DNA of 64,000 nucleotides from JAEUNJ01 sp052035955 (GTDB lineage Bacteria; Pseudomonadota; Gammaproteobacteria; Burkholderiales; Rhodocyclaceae), in the NCBI GenBank assembly GCA_052035955.1, contig JBPOHD010000063.1, forward strand, positions 37,773 through 101,772, read 5' to 3'. The notes beneath the pieces are model-generated. The model did not search any database. It had not been told where the DNA came from and worked only from the letters and a program-made list of their open reading frames with translations. The first letter of the stretch is position 1; each line of letters opens with the position of its first letter. The translations under genes and the position numbers were made by a program. This document shows, one piece after another, positions 34,597-43,430 of this stretch.

Positions 34597-35573
34597 GCGT
34601 GCCTCGCGGAAAGGGGCAGCCGGATCCGGATGCGGACCCCCTCGCCGGACCGGGAATCGACGCTGATCGATGCGCCGACGGCGACAATGCGCTCGTCCAT
34701 GCCCAACAGCCCGAGGCGATCCCCCGGCCTGGAATCCGCGAGCCCGCGTCCGTCGTCGGCGATCTCGAGGCCCAGCACCTCGCCACTGTCGGCCTCGACT
34801 GCCAGTTGGACACGGGCGACATGGGCGCCAGAATGCTTCATCACGTTCAGCAGGGCTTCCTGGGTCGCCCGGTAAAGCGCGATGGCAGCCGCCCCCGACA
34901 ATCGGTCATCGAGGTCACAGGGCAACCCCCTTGCCTCGAAGAGGCATGGAATTCCGGACTTCTCGGCCCACCCCTCGCACAGATCCTCCAGGGCAGGGGC
35001 GAGGCCCATCGTGTCCAGGAGGACGGGCCGCAGGCCTTTCAGCATTTCCCGCAGCAGGCGGTTCAGGTCCTCGCCCGCCTCCCTGATCCGTTTCACCGCC
35101 GCATCCGCTTCCGGGTCGCGCAATCCCCCCAGATTACCCAGGTAGGCCGCCTCAACCCGCACCAGATGAACTTCCTGGCCGAAATCATCGTGCAGGTCAC
35201 GGGCCAATGCCCGCCGTTCGTCCTCCCGTAACGCAAGCTGACGGCGAACCAGTTGCCGGTTCTGCTCCAGAAGGCCCCGGACCTTGGTCTCTGCCCGAAG
35301 GCGCGCCGCGAGTTGCCGCACCCCCTCTCGCCAGCGGCGCCACGCAAACCAGGCAAGGCCAACCGCCAGGACCAGAAGGGTAGCCGGCAACTCATCCACT
35401 TGCCAGCGCTCCAGATCCGCCACGGACCGGGAGAACAGCTCGTGAAGTTCGACAGAAGACGCGACCAGGAAGGCCACGCAGGCCAATCCCCCCACGATCA
35501 GCAGATCGGTCGTCGCCGCCCGGTCGCGCCCCGTCGTTTCCGTCTTCACCGGAGCCTCAGTCGTTCGTTGCAA
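34593..35573 (-). CDS. NarX-type membrane sensor histidine kinase
   Basis: 326 residues from a TTG start supported by GGAGAG seven bases upstream. Two membrane segments (about 23-42 and 62-79) enclose a very short periplasmic loop. The phospho-acceptor His128 lies in the HisKA_3 motif EDERRALARDLHDDFGQEV, and the ATPase region has NVMKHSGA and DDGRGL. It is encoded between an MBL-fold protein (17-base overlap) and its response regulator. The lack of a large sensor domain suggests it senses something in the membrane or acts with a partner. Confidence 0.9.
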   Translation of the reverse strand: MQRTTEAPVKTETTGRDRAATTDLLIVGGLACVAFLVASSVELHELFSRSVADLERWQVDELPATLLVLAVGLAWFAWRRWREGVRQLAARLRAETKVRGLLEQNRQLVRRQLALREDERRALARDLHDDFGQEVHLVRVEAAYLGNLGGLRDPEADAAVKRIREAGEDLNRLLREMLKGLRPVLLDTMGLAPALEDLCEGWAEKSGIPCLFEARGLPCDLDDRLSGAAAIALYRATQEALLNVMKHSGAHVARVQLAVEADSGEVLGLEIADDGRGLADSRPGDRLGLLGMDERIVAVGASISVDSRSGEGVRIRIRLPLSARHA

Positions 35574-36504
35574 AGAAGAACTCTCCTTCCATTTCCTGCC
35601 ATGCCCGCTGCACGTTCAGAAGGTGGCGACGAGGATACCCGCTCCAGCCCGCGAAGGTCGGCATCGCCGCCCGTTCCAGGGCCGCCGCCAGATCGCCCCC
35701 GGCATCCATTTCCCTCTTCACGAAGGCAGCCAAGGCATCGAGGTAGGCAAGTGTCGTACCAAGGACATCGTCGCACGAGATCCTTCCTATTCCGGGTACG
35801 GCGCATCGGGGACGCAGATCCGCCAACTCCGTCAAGGCCTGCCGCCACCCTGCGAGACTGCCCTCGCCGAGATCCGGGATAACCTCCGCCACGGCCAATC
35901 CGCCGGCGAAGAGGACACGGGTTTCCTCGTCGAGCACGGCGAGATCACCGCGGGTGTGGGCATGCTCGAACCGCAGCAGGCGCATGGAACGTCCGCCGAT
36001 GACACGGGTGTCACTTTGCGCGACAGTATGGTTTGGCAGGATGATCCGGGTTCCCTTCATCCCGGATGCGCCGACGGACCGTTGCAACCTGGCCAGACAA
36101 CGGGGACACCGTTCGTACATCAGCCCGGCCGCCAGGTCCGACGCAATAACGGGTACGCCGGGCCCCGACAATGCGCCGGTTGCCAATGTGTTCTCCGGAT
36201 GGGCGTGGGTCAATACGATCGCCACCACAGGAAGCCCTGACATTCCCCCGAGGACCGCTTGCAAGGCCTTTCCCGCCTTCCGGCTGGGGCCGGGATCCAC
36301 GAGAATCATCCCGTCCCGACCGGTGATGACGAGCCCGTTCGCGCTCCTCCCGCAGTTGTGCCGGTCAGGCTCCGCGCCGCGCCCCGGAATGGCGTGGATC
36401 CCTGGCGCAAGATTCAGAAGGACAGGCCGGGAACAAGCCCCCCAGGCGGGAGGGGATAGGGCGAGGAATGCGACCGCAAATGCCCGCAATGCAGAATTGC
36501 GCAT
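35557..36504 (-). CDS. SoxH-like quinoprotein-relay hydrolase-fold protein 1
   Basis: 315 residues with a signal peptide (FAVAFLALSPPAWGAC). The metallo-beta-lactamase fold is recognisable: DGMILVDPGPSRKAG, then THAHPENTLATG where the canonical motif is HxHxDH. The Asp and last His are replaced by Glu and Asn, so metal binding is doubtful or altered. This matches the quinoprotein relay system zinc metallohydrolase families (SoxH-related) found near PQQ dehydrogenases and SoxYZ-like carriers. A second, different member is encoded at 41643. It is the first gene of the unit containing the two-component pair. Confidence 0.8.
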   Translation of the reverse strand: MRNSALRAFAVAFLALSPPAWGACSRPVLLNLAPGIHAIPGRGAEPDRHNCGRSANGLVITGRDGMILVDPGPSRKAGKALQAVLGGMSGLPVVAIVLTHAHPENTLATGALSGPGVPVIASDLAAGLMYERCPRCLARLQRSVGASGMKGTRIILPNHTVAQSDTRVIGGRSMRLLRFEHAHTRGDLAVLDEETRVLFAGGLAVAEVIPDLGEGSLAGWRQALTELADLRPRCAVPGIGRISCDDVLGTTLAYLDALAAFVKREMDAGGDLAAALERAAMPTFAGWSGYPRRHLLNVQRAWQEMEGEFFFATND

Positions 36505-36607
36505 GGTTTCCCGAGTGGATGAAAAGGCCTGAGGATGAGCGGAATATATTTTGCTTCAAATAAGAAAAATTCGGACCGGCGATTTCGGTCTGCCTGGAGG
36601 AGCATCC

Positions 36608-37318
36608 TTGAGCCCTGCCCCGTACCCTGCCGCCGACATTCATACCCGCCGCATCGCCGGCGCGGTCGTGCTGTCCCTCGGCATCCACGCGGCGGTGCTT
36701 GCCCAACTGGCACCCTTCTCCGCCAGGGAGGGCTCGCCATCACGGCCACCCCTCACCGTAGACGTGCTGCTCAAGTCCCTCCGCAATGTCCCGCCGGTCT
36801 ACACGATGCCCTCGCAGCGGGAGACTCACCGACCGGCACCCGCCGCCTCCCCGTTGCCGCAGCCGAAACCGCTGCTGCGAAGCGACCCATCCGGTCCGGC
36901 CATCGCCTCACCGGTCGCGGCCGCCGAGCCGATCGCGGCGGTCTCCCCGCCGCCGGCAGGTCCGTCGGCCGAACGGAACACTCCCGCAGACCGACCTTCG
37001 CCCGCGGCGGCGCCCCCGGATCTGGACGCCCTCGCCGGTCAATATGGCAAACAGGTCGCCGACCTCCTGATCGCCCGCAAACGCTACCCGCGTCTGGCCC
37101 AGGTGCGAGGGTGGCAGGGCCGAGTCGAGGTCGAGGCCCGCTTCTCGCCCGGTGGACGCCTGGGACAGGTCGTGATCACCCGTTCCAGCGGACACGAGAC
37201 CCTCGACGCCGCCGCGCTCGAACTCTTGCAGGGAGCTGAGTTGCCGCCGCCCCCGGCGACCTTGACCCAAGCCGACTTCCGGCTGCGCCTCCCCATCGAA
37301 TACCGTTTGCAGAACTGA
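36608..37318 (+). CDS. TonB energy transducer
   Basis: 236 residues from a TTG chosen because GGAGGA lies six bases upstream; another TTG at 36551 is in frame. An N-terminal membrane anchor (IAGAVVLSLGIHAAVLAQL) is followed by a long proline-rich periplasmic spacer and a TonB C-terminal domain (YPRLAQVRGWQGRVEVEARFSPGGRLG). TonB transmits the proton-motive force to outer-membrane receptors. It lies 20 bases before a TonB receptor gene, so the two are a dedicated pair. ExbB and ExbD are not in the window. Confidence 0.87.
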   Translation: MSPAPYPAADIHTRRIAGAVVLSLGIHAAVLAQLAPFSAREGSPSRPPLTVDVLLKSLRNVPPVYTMPSQRETHRPAPAASPLPQPKPLLRSDPSGPAIASPVAAAEPIAAVSPPPAGPSAERNTPADRPSPAAAPPDLDALAGQYGKQVADLLIARKRYPRLAQVRGWQGRVEVEARFSPGGRLGQVVITRSSGHETLDAAALELLQGAELPPPPATLTQADFRLRLPIEYRLQN

Positions 37319-37338
37319 CTCCACCGAAGAAAGAAGCC

Positions 37339-39528
37339 ATGAAACGACATCCCCTCCACACGGCCGTCCTTGGCGCGTTGGCCGCCCTTCCAAGCCTGGT
37401 CGTCGCCCAGACCAGCACCGCCCTCGCCCCCGTCGTGGTCACCGCGACGCGGACCGAGGCCCAGAGTTTCGACCTGCCGGTCGCCATCGACTCGGTCGGC
37501 GCGGAGCAGATTCGCGGCAACCGCCTCCAGGCCAACATTTCCGAGTCCCTGAACCGGGTCCCCGGGCTCGTCGTGCAAAACCGCGAGACCTATTCGCAGG
37601 AACAGCAGGTCACCCTGCGCGGCTTCGGGTCCCGCTCCCAGTTCGGCATCCGTGGCATCCGCCTGGTGGCCGACGGCATTCCGGCGAGTACGCCGGATGG
37701 CCAGGGCGGCGCCGGACTGTTCGACCTGTCCACGGCCGAACGCATCGAGGTCCTGCGGGGACCCTTCTCGGCCCTGTACGGCAACCACTCCGGCGGGGTG
37801 ATCCAGGTGTTCACGGAAGACGGCCCGGCCGAACCGACCCTGAGCGGCAGCCTCGCCGGGGGAAGCTACGGAACACGCCGGGTCAATCTCAAGTTCGGCG
37901 GAAGTTCGGAAGCCGTCAACGCCATCGGCAGCATCTCCCGACTGGAAACGGACGGCTACCGCGACTGGAGCAGCGCCCGCAAGCAGCAGGCCAATGCCAA
38001 GTTGGGCATTTCCATCGGCAAGGATTCCACCCTGACGGTGGTCGCCAACTACCTGGCCCAGCCCGGCAACCTCGATCCCCTGGGCCTGACGGCGGCCCAG
38101 ATGGGCCAGGACCGCCGCCAGGCGAGTCCCGAAGCCCTGAAGTACCAAACCCGGCGAAACCTCGACAACATGCAGGGCGGCGCGACGTTCGATACCCGAT
38201 TGGGGCCCGACGACAGCCTGCGCTTCGTCGCTTACTCCGGAAGCCGCTCGAACGAGCAGTACCTGCCGATCCTCGCGGTGGCCCAGAACAACATACGGTC
38301 CTCCGGCGCCGTCTCGGCATTCGATCGGGATTTCTGGGGAGTCGGCGCCCGCTGGACCCATGCATGGGCCTCCGGCACGGCCGTCGTCGGCGCGGACTAC
38401 GACCGGGCCTCGGAGGCCCGAAAAGGATTCCGAAGCGGCTTCACCACCGCCGTCGATGCCTTGTCCACGCGGTATGGCAACATCGGGGCGCTGAAGCGCA
38501 ACGAGGACAACACGACCACCCAGTCGGGCATCTACGGCCAGGGTGAATGGCGCATGACGTCCGACTGGAGCGCCCTGGGCGGACTGAGATATACCCGGGT
38601 CACGGTGGACTCCAGGGACAAGTTCATCTGCACAACGACACTCGTGACGGCACCCGGAACGGCCGCCGGTCTTTGCAGCGGCGCCACCGGCGCCCAGTCG
38701 ATCACAGTCGCACGATTCAATCCCGACGACAGCGGCAAGGCGGACTTCAGTGCCTGGACGCCGGCCGTCGGCGTGGTGTGGAAGGCCTTGCCGCAATTGA
38801 ACATCTACGGCAACCTCGGCCGCAGCTTCGAGACGCCGACCTTGATCGAAATGGCTTACCGGAATGTCGGCAGCGGCCTGAACTTCGAGCTCCGTCCGAG
38901 CCGCAGTCGACACATGGAAGTCGGCGCCAAGGCGATTCTCACCCACGACATCCTCCTGAATGCGGCCGCTTTCCGCATCGACACCCGGGACGAGATCGTC
39001 GTCGACCAGAACATCGGTGGCGGGCGATCCACGTACAAGAATGCCGGACGCACCCAGCGAACCGGTGTCGAACTTTCGCTGCAAGGCAGTTTCGGCCGCG
39101 GATTCTCAGGCTACGTGGCGGGCACCTGGCTGGAAGCGCGATTCAAGGAGGATTTCAATACGCTGACCAATGCCGTCGCCAACGGCAACAGGATTCCCGG
39201 GATTCCGCAACACAGCGCCTACGCAGAGATCCGATTCCAGGCGCCGGGCAGCGGCTTCAACGCATCCCTGGAGGGCCGGTGGGCCGGGCGGGTCCTGGCC
39301 AACGACACCAACCGTGATCAGGCCGACGGGTATTTCATGGCCGCCCTCTCGGCCGGATTCGAGCAACGGGGCAAGGGCTGGCGGATCAATGAATTCCTGA
39401 GGGTGGACAACCTCTTCGACCGCAATTACGTCGGCGCGGTGTACGTCAACGACGCCAACGGCCGCTACTACGCTCCGGCCCCGGGGCGCAACTACCTGCT
39501 CGGCGCCAGTTTCGCCCTGACGATCTGA
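37339..39528 (+). CDS. TonB-dependent receptor paired with TonB
   Basis: 729 residues. A signal peptide (AVLGALAALPSLVVAQ) is followed by a TonB box-like APVVVTATR, a plug domain (VTLRGFGSRSQFGIRGIRLVADGIPAS, GPFSALYGNHSGGVI) and a barrel ending in a strand with NYLLGASFALTI. The TonB box-like ends and plug are those of siderophore-type receptors. Its position next to tonB and facing the PQQ dehydrogenase makes it a candidate for uptake of a lanthanide chelate or PQQ. This is inference; no receptor specificity can be read from sequence. Confidence 0.87.
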   Translation: MKRHPLHTAVLGALAALPSLVVAQTSTALAPVVVTATRTEAQSFDLPVAIDSVGAEQIRGNRLQANISESLNRVPGLVVQNRETYSQEQQVTLRGFGSRSQFGIRGIRLVADGIPASTPDGQGGAGLFDLSTAERIEVLRGPFSALYGNHSGGVIQVFTEDGPAEPTLSGSLAGGSYGTRRVNLKFGGSSEAVNAIGSISRLETDGYRDWSSARKQQANAKLGISIGKDSTLTVVANYLAQPGNLDPLGLTAAQMGQDRRQASPEALKYQTRRNLDNMQGGATFDTRLGPDDSLRFVAYSGSRSNEQYLPILAVAQNNIRSSGAVSAFDRDFWGVGARWTHAWASGTAVVGADYDRASEARKGFRSGFTTAVDALSTRYGNIGALKRNEDNTTTQSGIYGQGEWRMTSDWSALGGLRYTRVTVDSRDKFICTTTLVTAPGTAAGLCSGATGAQSITVARFNPDDSGKADFSAWTPAVGVVWKALPQLNIYGNLGRSFETPTLIEMAYRNVGSGLNFELRPSRSRHMEVGAKAILTHDILLNAAAFRIDTRDEIVVDQNIGGGRSTYKNAGRTQRTGVELSLQGSFGRGFSGYVAGTWLEARFKEDFNTLTNAVANGNRIPGIPQHSAYAEIRFQAPGSGFNASLEGRWAGRVLANDTNRDQADGYFMAALSAGFEQRGKGWRINEFLRVDNLFDRNYVGAVYVNDANGRYYAPAPGRNYLLGASFALTI

Positions 39529-39553
39529 GAATCAAGGCATCGGCCCCAACCGG

Positions 39554-39584
39554 CGGGACTCCGGAAACGGAGTCCCGTTTTTTT
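39554..39584 (+). terminator. Terminator of the tonB-receptor unit
   Basis: CGGGACTCCG, a GAAA loop and CGGAGTCCCG form a perfect ten-base stem followed by seven T. It lies 25 bases after the receptor gene. Confidence 0.92.
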
Positions 39585-39627
39585 CGGGCGGGCGTCGGTG
39601 GGCCCGCGACAGACCCTGAATGGGGCG

Positions 39628-39653
39628 AAAAAAAGCCGGCCCGAAGGCCGGCT
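39628..39653 (-). terminator. Terminator of the PQQ dehydrogenase gene
   Basis: On the minus strand, AGCCGGCC, a TTCG loop and GGCCGGCT are followed by a run of T. It lies 25 bases after the dehydrogenase stop, facing the terminator of the opposite unit. Confidence 0.92.
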
Positions 39654-39678
39654 GAGTACTGCGGAGGAGACCGCCTTA

Positions 39679-41430
39679 TCAACCCTTGTGCAGCTTGAAC
39701 ACCCAGACCATGCCGCCCTGGTTCAGGTAATTGACCTTCTTGGCCACGTCCCCGCCCCACAGGGGCACGGCGCCGCCCCAACCGGACACCACGGCGATGT
39801 ACTGCTCGCCATCCTGTTCCCAGGTGATCGGAGGCGCCACGACGCCGGAACCCGTCTGGAACTTCCACAGTTCCTTGCCCGACTTAGCATCCAGGGCCTT
39901 CAGGTAACCTTCCGGGGTCCCGTAGAACACCAGCCCGCCCTTGGTCGTCATGACGCCGCCCCACAGGGGAGCGTTGTTCCGGCTTTCCCAGACGATCTTT
40001 CCGGTAGCCGGGTCGACCGCGCGCAGGGCGCCGATGTAGTCGCCGCCGATCTCCTTCGCATCGAGGGTCTTGATCGTAAAACCGGCGCCCAGGTAGGCCG
40101 CACCCTTCTTGTAGGTGATCGGCTCGTTCCATATCTCCATGCCCCACTCATTGGCAGGCACGTAGAAGAAACCCGTGTCCGGGCTGTAGGCCATTGGCAT
40201 CTGGTTCTTGCCGCCGAGGAAGGACGGTGCGGAGAACACCACTTCGCCCTTCTTGCCGTCGGCGCCCTTGGTCGGGTCGCCCGGACGGTTTGCGGCAACG
40301 AACTTCGGCTTGCCCGTGGCCAGGTCGAAGCCCGTCGCCCAGGTGATCTTCTTGACGAAGGGGAAGGCATTCTGCAGCTTGCCGTTCTTGGCGTCGATCA
40401 CGAAGAAGAAGCCATTGCGGTCCGCCTTGCCGCCGAGGATGCGGCCGTCCTTGGTCGTGTAGGTGACGAACTCGTTCACCCCGTCGAAGTCCCAGCCGTC
40501 ATTGGGTGTCGTCTGGTAGTGCCAGACGATCTTGCCCGTGTCGGCGTCGATGGCGACGGTGGAGCAGGAATAGAGGTTGTCGCCCGGGCGCAGGTGACTG
40601 TTCCAGGGTGCCGGATTGCCGGTTCCCATGTAGATCAGGTTGGTGCGCGAATCGTAGGTACCGCCGAGCCAGGTGGCGCCACCGCCGGTCTTCCACAGGT
40701 CGCCGGGCCAGGAGGCGTTGGTGGTTCCGGTCACGCCGTTTTCCTTGCCGTCCTTGTAGCCCATGTGGCCTTCGATGACAGGCCGGGTCCAGACCAGCTT
40801 CCCGGTCTTGGCGTCGCGGGCATCCACGCGGCCGACGATGCCGAACTCGCCGCCGGAGACGCCGGTCACCACCATGCCCTTGACGATCATCGGCGCTGCC
40901 GTGTAGGAGTACCCGGCCTGGAAGTCGTCGAGTTTCTCCTTCCAGACTACCTTGCCGGTCTTCTGGTCGAGGGCGACCAATTGGGCATCCAGCGTGCCGA
41001 AGATGACGAGGTTGTCGTAGAGGGCCGCACCGCGGTTGATCACGTCGCAGCAGGGCATGATGCCGTCGGGCAGCCGGTGTTCGTACTTCCACAATTCCTT
41101 TCCGCTCTTCGCGTCGACGGCGTAGATCCGGGAGTAGGAACCGGTGACGAACATGATTCCGTCATGGACGACCGGCTGCGACTCCTGGCCGCGCTGCTTC
41201 TCGCCGCCGAAGGAAAACGCCCAGACAGGCGTCAGGTTCTTGACATTGCCGGTATTGACCTTGGACAGGGGGCTGTACCGCTGGCCGTTGTTGCCCATGC
41301 CCCAGCTCAGTACGTCTCCCGTCGTCTTGGCGTCGTCATCGATCATCTTGTCCGTGACTGGGCCGGCCTGGGCGACGGCGGAAACGCCGAATGCACCAGC
41401 CACCAGCATGGATACCAGAGTCTTACGCAT
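39679..41430 (-). CDS. PQQ-dependent alcohol dehydrogenase, lanthanide type
   Basis: 583 residues from the ATG of MRKTLVS, chosen because AGGAGG lies seven bases upstream. A signal peptide ends near AVAQAG. The eight-bladed propeller has tryptophan-docking repeats ([31 protein letters not shown]) and the vicinal Cys127-Cys128. The catalytic motif is WDFDG: Asp314 is the base and Asp316, two residues on, is the extra aspartate that marks lanthanide-dependent enzymes (XoxF, PedH), where calcium enzymes have Ala or Ser. It oxidises alcohols in the periplasm. There is no C-terminal haem domain, so electrons need a separate acceptor. Confidence 0.92.
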   Translation of the reverse strand: MRKTLVSMLVAGAFGVSAVAQAGPVTDKMIDDDAKTTGDVLSWGMGNNGQRYSPLSKVNTGNVKNLTPVWAFSFGGEKQRGQESQPVVHDGIMFVTGSYSRIYAVDAKSGKELWKYEHRLPDGIMPCCDVINRGAALYDNLVIFGTLDAQLVALDQKTGKVVWKEKLDDFQAGYSYTAAPMIVKGMVVTGVSGGEFGIVGRVDARDAKTGKLVWTRPVIEGHMGYKDGKENGVTGTTNASWPGDLWKTGGGATWLGGTYDSRTNLIYMGTGNPAPWNSHLRPGDNLYSCSTVAIDADTGKIVWHYQTTPNDGWDFDGVNEFVTYTTKDGRILGGKADRNGFFFVIDAKNGKLQNAFPFVKKITWATGFDLATGKPKFVAANRPGDPTKGADGKKGEVVFSAPSFLGGKNQMPMAYSPDTGFFYVPANEWGMEIWNEPITYKKGAAYLGAGFTIKTLDAKEIGGDYIGALRAVDPATGKIVWESRNNAPLWGGVMTTKGGLVFYGTPEGYLKALDAKSGKELWKFQTGSGVVAPPITWEQDGEQYIAVVSGWGGAVPLWGGDVAKKVNYLNQGGMVWVFKLHKG

Positions 41431-41526
41431 ACTCATCCCTCCTAGTTCATGGTTGTGGTGAAACATGCAGGAGGATCCCCCCCGCGCTGCATCAAGAATC
41501 TTTAAACCTGAATCGACCCAGCTTAA

Positions 41527-41542
41527 TGCAAGCGCTGTGCCA
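41527..41542 (-). promoter_or_regulatory. Sigma54 promoter of the PQQ dehydrogenase
   Basis: Minus-strand TGGCAC-AGCGC-TTGCA is a perfect match to the -24/-12 consensus with exact GG-N10-GC spacing. The expected start site is near 41516, leaving a leader of about 85 bases. Confidence 0.88.
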
Positions 41543-41593
41543 TCGTTCCGCGGCAGGGTAACCGCACCGAACGCCCCGGGAATTGTTACCGGC

Positions 41594-41610
41594 TGTCACA
41601 CTCTGGAACA
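41594..41610. promoter_or_regulatory. Putative activator site (TGT-N11-ACA) upstream of the dehydrogenase promoter
   Basis: TGTCACACTCTGGAACA begins 53 bases upstream of the -24 element and overlaps a larger near-palindrome, CACACTCT-GGAAC-AGGGTGTG (41597-41617). It resembles the elements before the aor and MxaJ-like promoters. Confidence 0.5.
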
Positions 41611-41642
41611 GGGTGTGCAACTTCGACGCGCACACCGGCCGG

Positions 41643-42596
41643 TCAACGGGATTCCAGAACCCGGCGTTCGTAGGGCCCGTACAGGTGGGTCACGTTGCGC
41701 ACGTATTCGACTTCGGCGGCGCCAAAGCGTCTGAAGCGCTCCGGCAACGCCAGGCCCAGGACCTCGTTGAGGTCGCGTCCCTCCCGCGCCGCAGCATCCA
41801 GAGTCCTGTCCAGCCAGGTCAGGTAGTCCCGGGTATGGGCGATTCCCGTGCCGTCCATCGCCACGTGCCCGTGGCTGGGAACCAGGACCCGGAACGGAAT
41901 CCGTTGCACCGCGTCAAGGGCGGCCAGCCAGCGGCCGATGCGAGCATGGGGCGTGGTCGGCACCCGCGTGTGGAAAACCAGTCCGCCGGCAAACAGCACC
42001 CCGGTGCGACGGTCGATGACGACCAGATCGTCGTTGGTGTGGCCCTCCAGCCGCTCCAGGCCGAGGACCCGTTCCCCGACCTTGAGTTCGCCGACCTCGA
42101 GCGGTACCGAAGCCGGCACGAACTCGGTGCCCTTCATCCAGTCGCCGCAGATCCGGTAAAGGTTGTCCAGGAATCCCGGGGCCTCGGCCCGCATGTCGCG
42201 CAGGGTTCCCGGCAGCGCTGCGATGGGCACGTCGGCGTAGGCCTGGTTGCCGAACAAATAGTCCGGGTGAAGGTTCAGATTGAGCACCTGCACGATGGGT
42301 TCGCCGGTGACCTTGGCGATTGCGGCCCGCTGCTGTACCCCGTAAAGGCGCGACGGACCGGTATTGATCACCACCACCCCGGCCCCGGTGACGATGAAGC
42401 CGGTGTTGATGATGTTGCAACCGTTCCTGACCGTGAAATCCTCGTTGGCGCCCTCGAAGACATAGACCCCCTCGGCGACCTGCCGCGGCTGCAACCGGTA
42501 ATCCAGTCCGGCGGCAAGCGTGGGACCGAAGGCCATCAGGACGACTGCGGCGGCCAGCGAGCGAAGGCCTTCGCCCACCGACGGCGGCGCCCTCAC
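41643..42596 (-). CDS. SoxH-like quinoprotein-relay hydrolase-fold protein 2
   Basis: 317 residues from a GTG that overlaps the stop of the SoxYZ-like gene by four bases. A signal-like hydrophobic segment (LRSLAAAVVLMAFGPTLAAG) starts the protein. The metallo-beta-lactamase fold is seen in GFIVTGAGVVVINTGPS and EGHTNDDLVVID, but the metal motif reads NLHPDY instead of HxHxDH. This fits the second family of quinoprotein relay hydrolases found with PQQ dehydrogenases. With the SoxYZ-like carrier it may form a periplasmic relay; the reaction is not known. Confidence 0.8.
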   Translation of the reverse strand: MRAPPSVGEGLRSLAAAVVLMAFGPTLAAGLDYRLQPRQVAEGVYVFEGANEDFTVRNGCNIINTGFIVTGAGVVVINTGPSRLYGVQQRAAIAKVTGEPIVQVLNLNLHPDYLFGNQAYADVPIAALPGTLRDMRAEAPGFLDNLYRICGDWMKGTEFVPASVPLEVGELKVGERVLGLERLEGHTNDDLVVIDRRTGVLFAGGLVFHTRVPTTPHARIGRWLAALDAVQRIPFRVLVPSHGHVAMDGTGIAHTRDYLTWLDRTLDAAAREGRDLNEVLGLALPERFRRFGAAEVEYVRNVTHLYGPYERRVLESR

Positions 42597-43369
42597 GGTG
42601 CCACCCCCGCAGCCACGCGATTGCCATTGTTGTCCCGTCCGGAGAGAACGAGTTTTCCGACCGGCTTTTCCGGCAGGTCGAAGGAGAACACCGGGTTCTC
42701 CGACACCGGCTCGAAGGTCTGCAAGCGCAGGTACTCCGTTCCCGCCTCGTCCCTGAGGCTCAGTTCCTCGAGATAGAAGGCGGGAATACCGGAGACGAGC
42801 CCCGTATCCATGGGATGCATCACCCGCAGGCGCAGGCGGGTATTGTCTCCCTGCCCGAAGAACTTGGCCTGGGACTGGCCCAAGGTCTGGTGCCAGGTGC
42901 CGGCCGCCCGGGTCGCGCCCGGCGCCGTGCAACCGCCGCCGGACGCCTCGACCCACGTACTCCCCACGTGCCAGGCGCCATCCGCGGCCAGGGCGGCGAC
43001 CCGCACCGCGCTGCTCTGCTGGAGCTTGAAGCGGAAGGCCAGGGTCGGGCGGGTCCGCAGCGGGAAGAATTCGAGTACCTTGCGGATCGGGTTTCGGTCC
43101 ACCAGAATCATGATTCGCCGGACCTCCCCGATTGCCGCCGCATCGAGGCTGATCGGAACGTTCATCGCGTCTTCGGCGAAACGCGGTCCCGTCACTTTGA
43201 CCCGCTCGTCGAACACGACCTTCTCGCCCTTCAGGAATTCCGCTTCCATGCCGGACCATTGCCCGGAATCGAAGGGATCCCGTCCTTCGGCCGCGGTTGC
43301 ACAGACCGGCGCCAGGCAGGCGAGCATGAGGACCAGCAGTTGTTGTACGGGCAGGCGGATAAGGAACAC
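42593..43369 (-). CDS. Quinoprotein-associated fused SoxYZ-like carrier
   Basis: 258 residues from a GTG placed six bases after GGAGG; a TTG at 43375 directly abuts that site and is unlikely. After a signal peptide (LLVLMLACLAPVCATAAE), an N-terminal SoxY-like half contains the carrier tail motif GGGC in ASGGGCTAPG and a C-terminal SoxZ-like half follows (LRVMHPMDTG, IPAFYLEELSL). SoxYZ carries sulfur adducts on that Cys; this fused type accompanies PQQ dehydrogenases and its cargo is unknown. It is upstream of and coupled to the relay hydrolase gene. Confidence 0.82.
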   Translation of the reverse strand: MFLIRLPVQQLLVLMLACLAPVCATAAEGRDPFDSGQWSGMEAEFLKGEKVVFDERVKVTGPRFAEDAMNVPISLDAAAIGEVRRIMILVDRNPIRKVLEFFPLRTRPTLAFRFKLQQSSAVRVAALAADGAWHVGSTWVEASGGGCTAPGATRAAGTWHQTLGQSQAKFFGQGDNTRLRLRVMHPMDTGLVSGIPAFYLEELSLRDEAGTEYLRLQTFEPVSENPVFSFDLPEKPVGKLVLSGRDNNGNRVAAGVAP

Positions 43370-43430
43370 GGGCAACCTCCGGAAAAACCATTCGAGGTTT
43401 GAAGCAAATTCCGTGCTTCCGTTTCCAGAC

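Noticed and set aside
36540..36555. GG-N10-GC with TTTGCTT upstream of tonB as a sigma54 promoter
   Set aside because: The -12 part is good but the -24 part (CGGAATA) lacks GGCAC, and no TGT-N11-ACA element is near; too weak to list as a feature.
43403..43418. AAGCACG-GAAT-TTGCT upstream of the SoxYZ-like gene as a sigma54 promoter
   Set aside because: The first G of the essential GG is A, and the gene is likely read through from the NosR-like unit.
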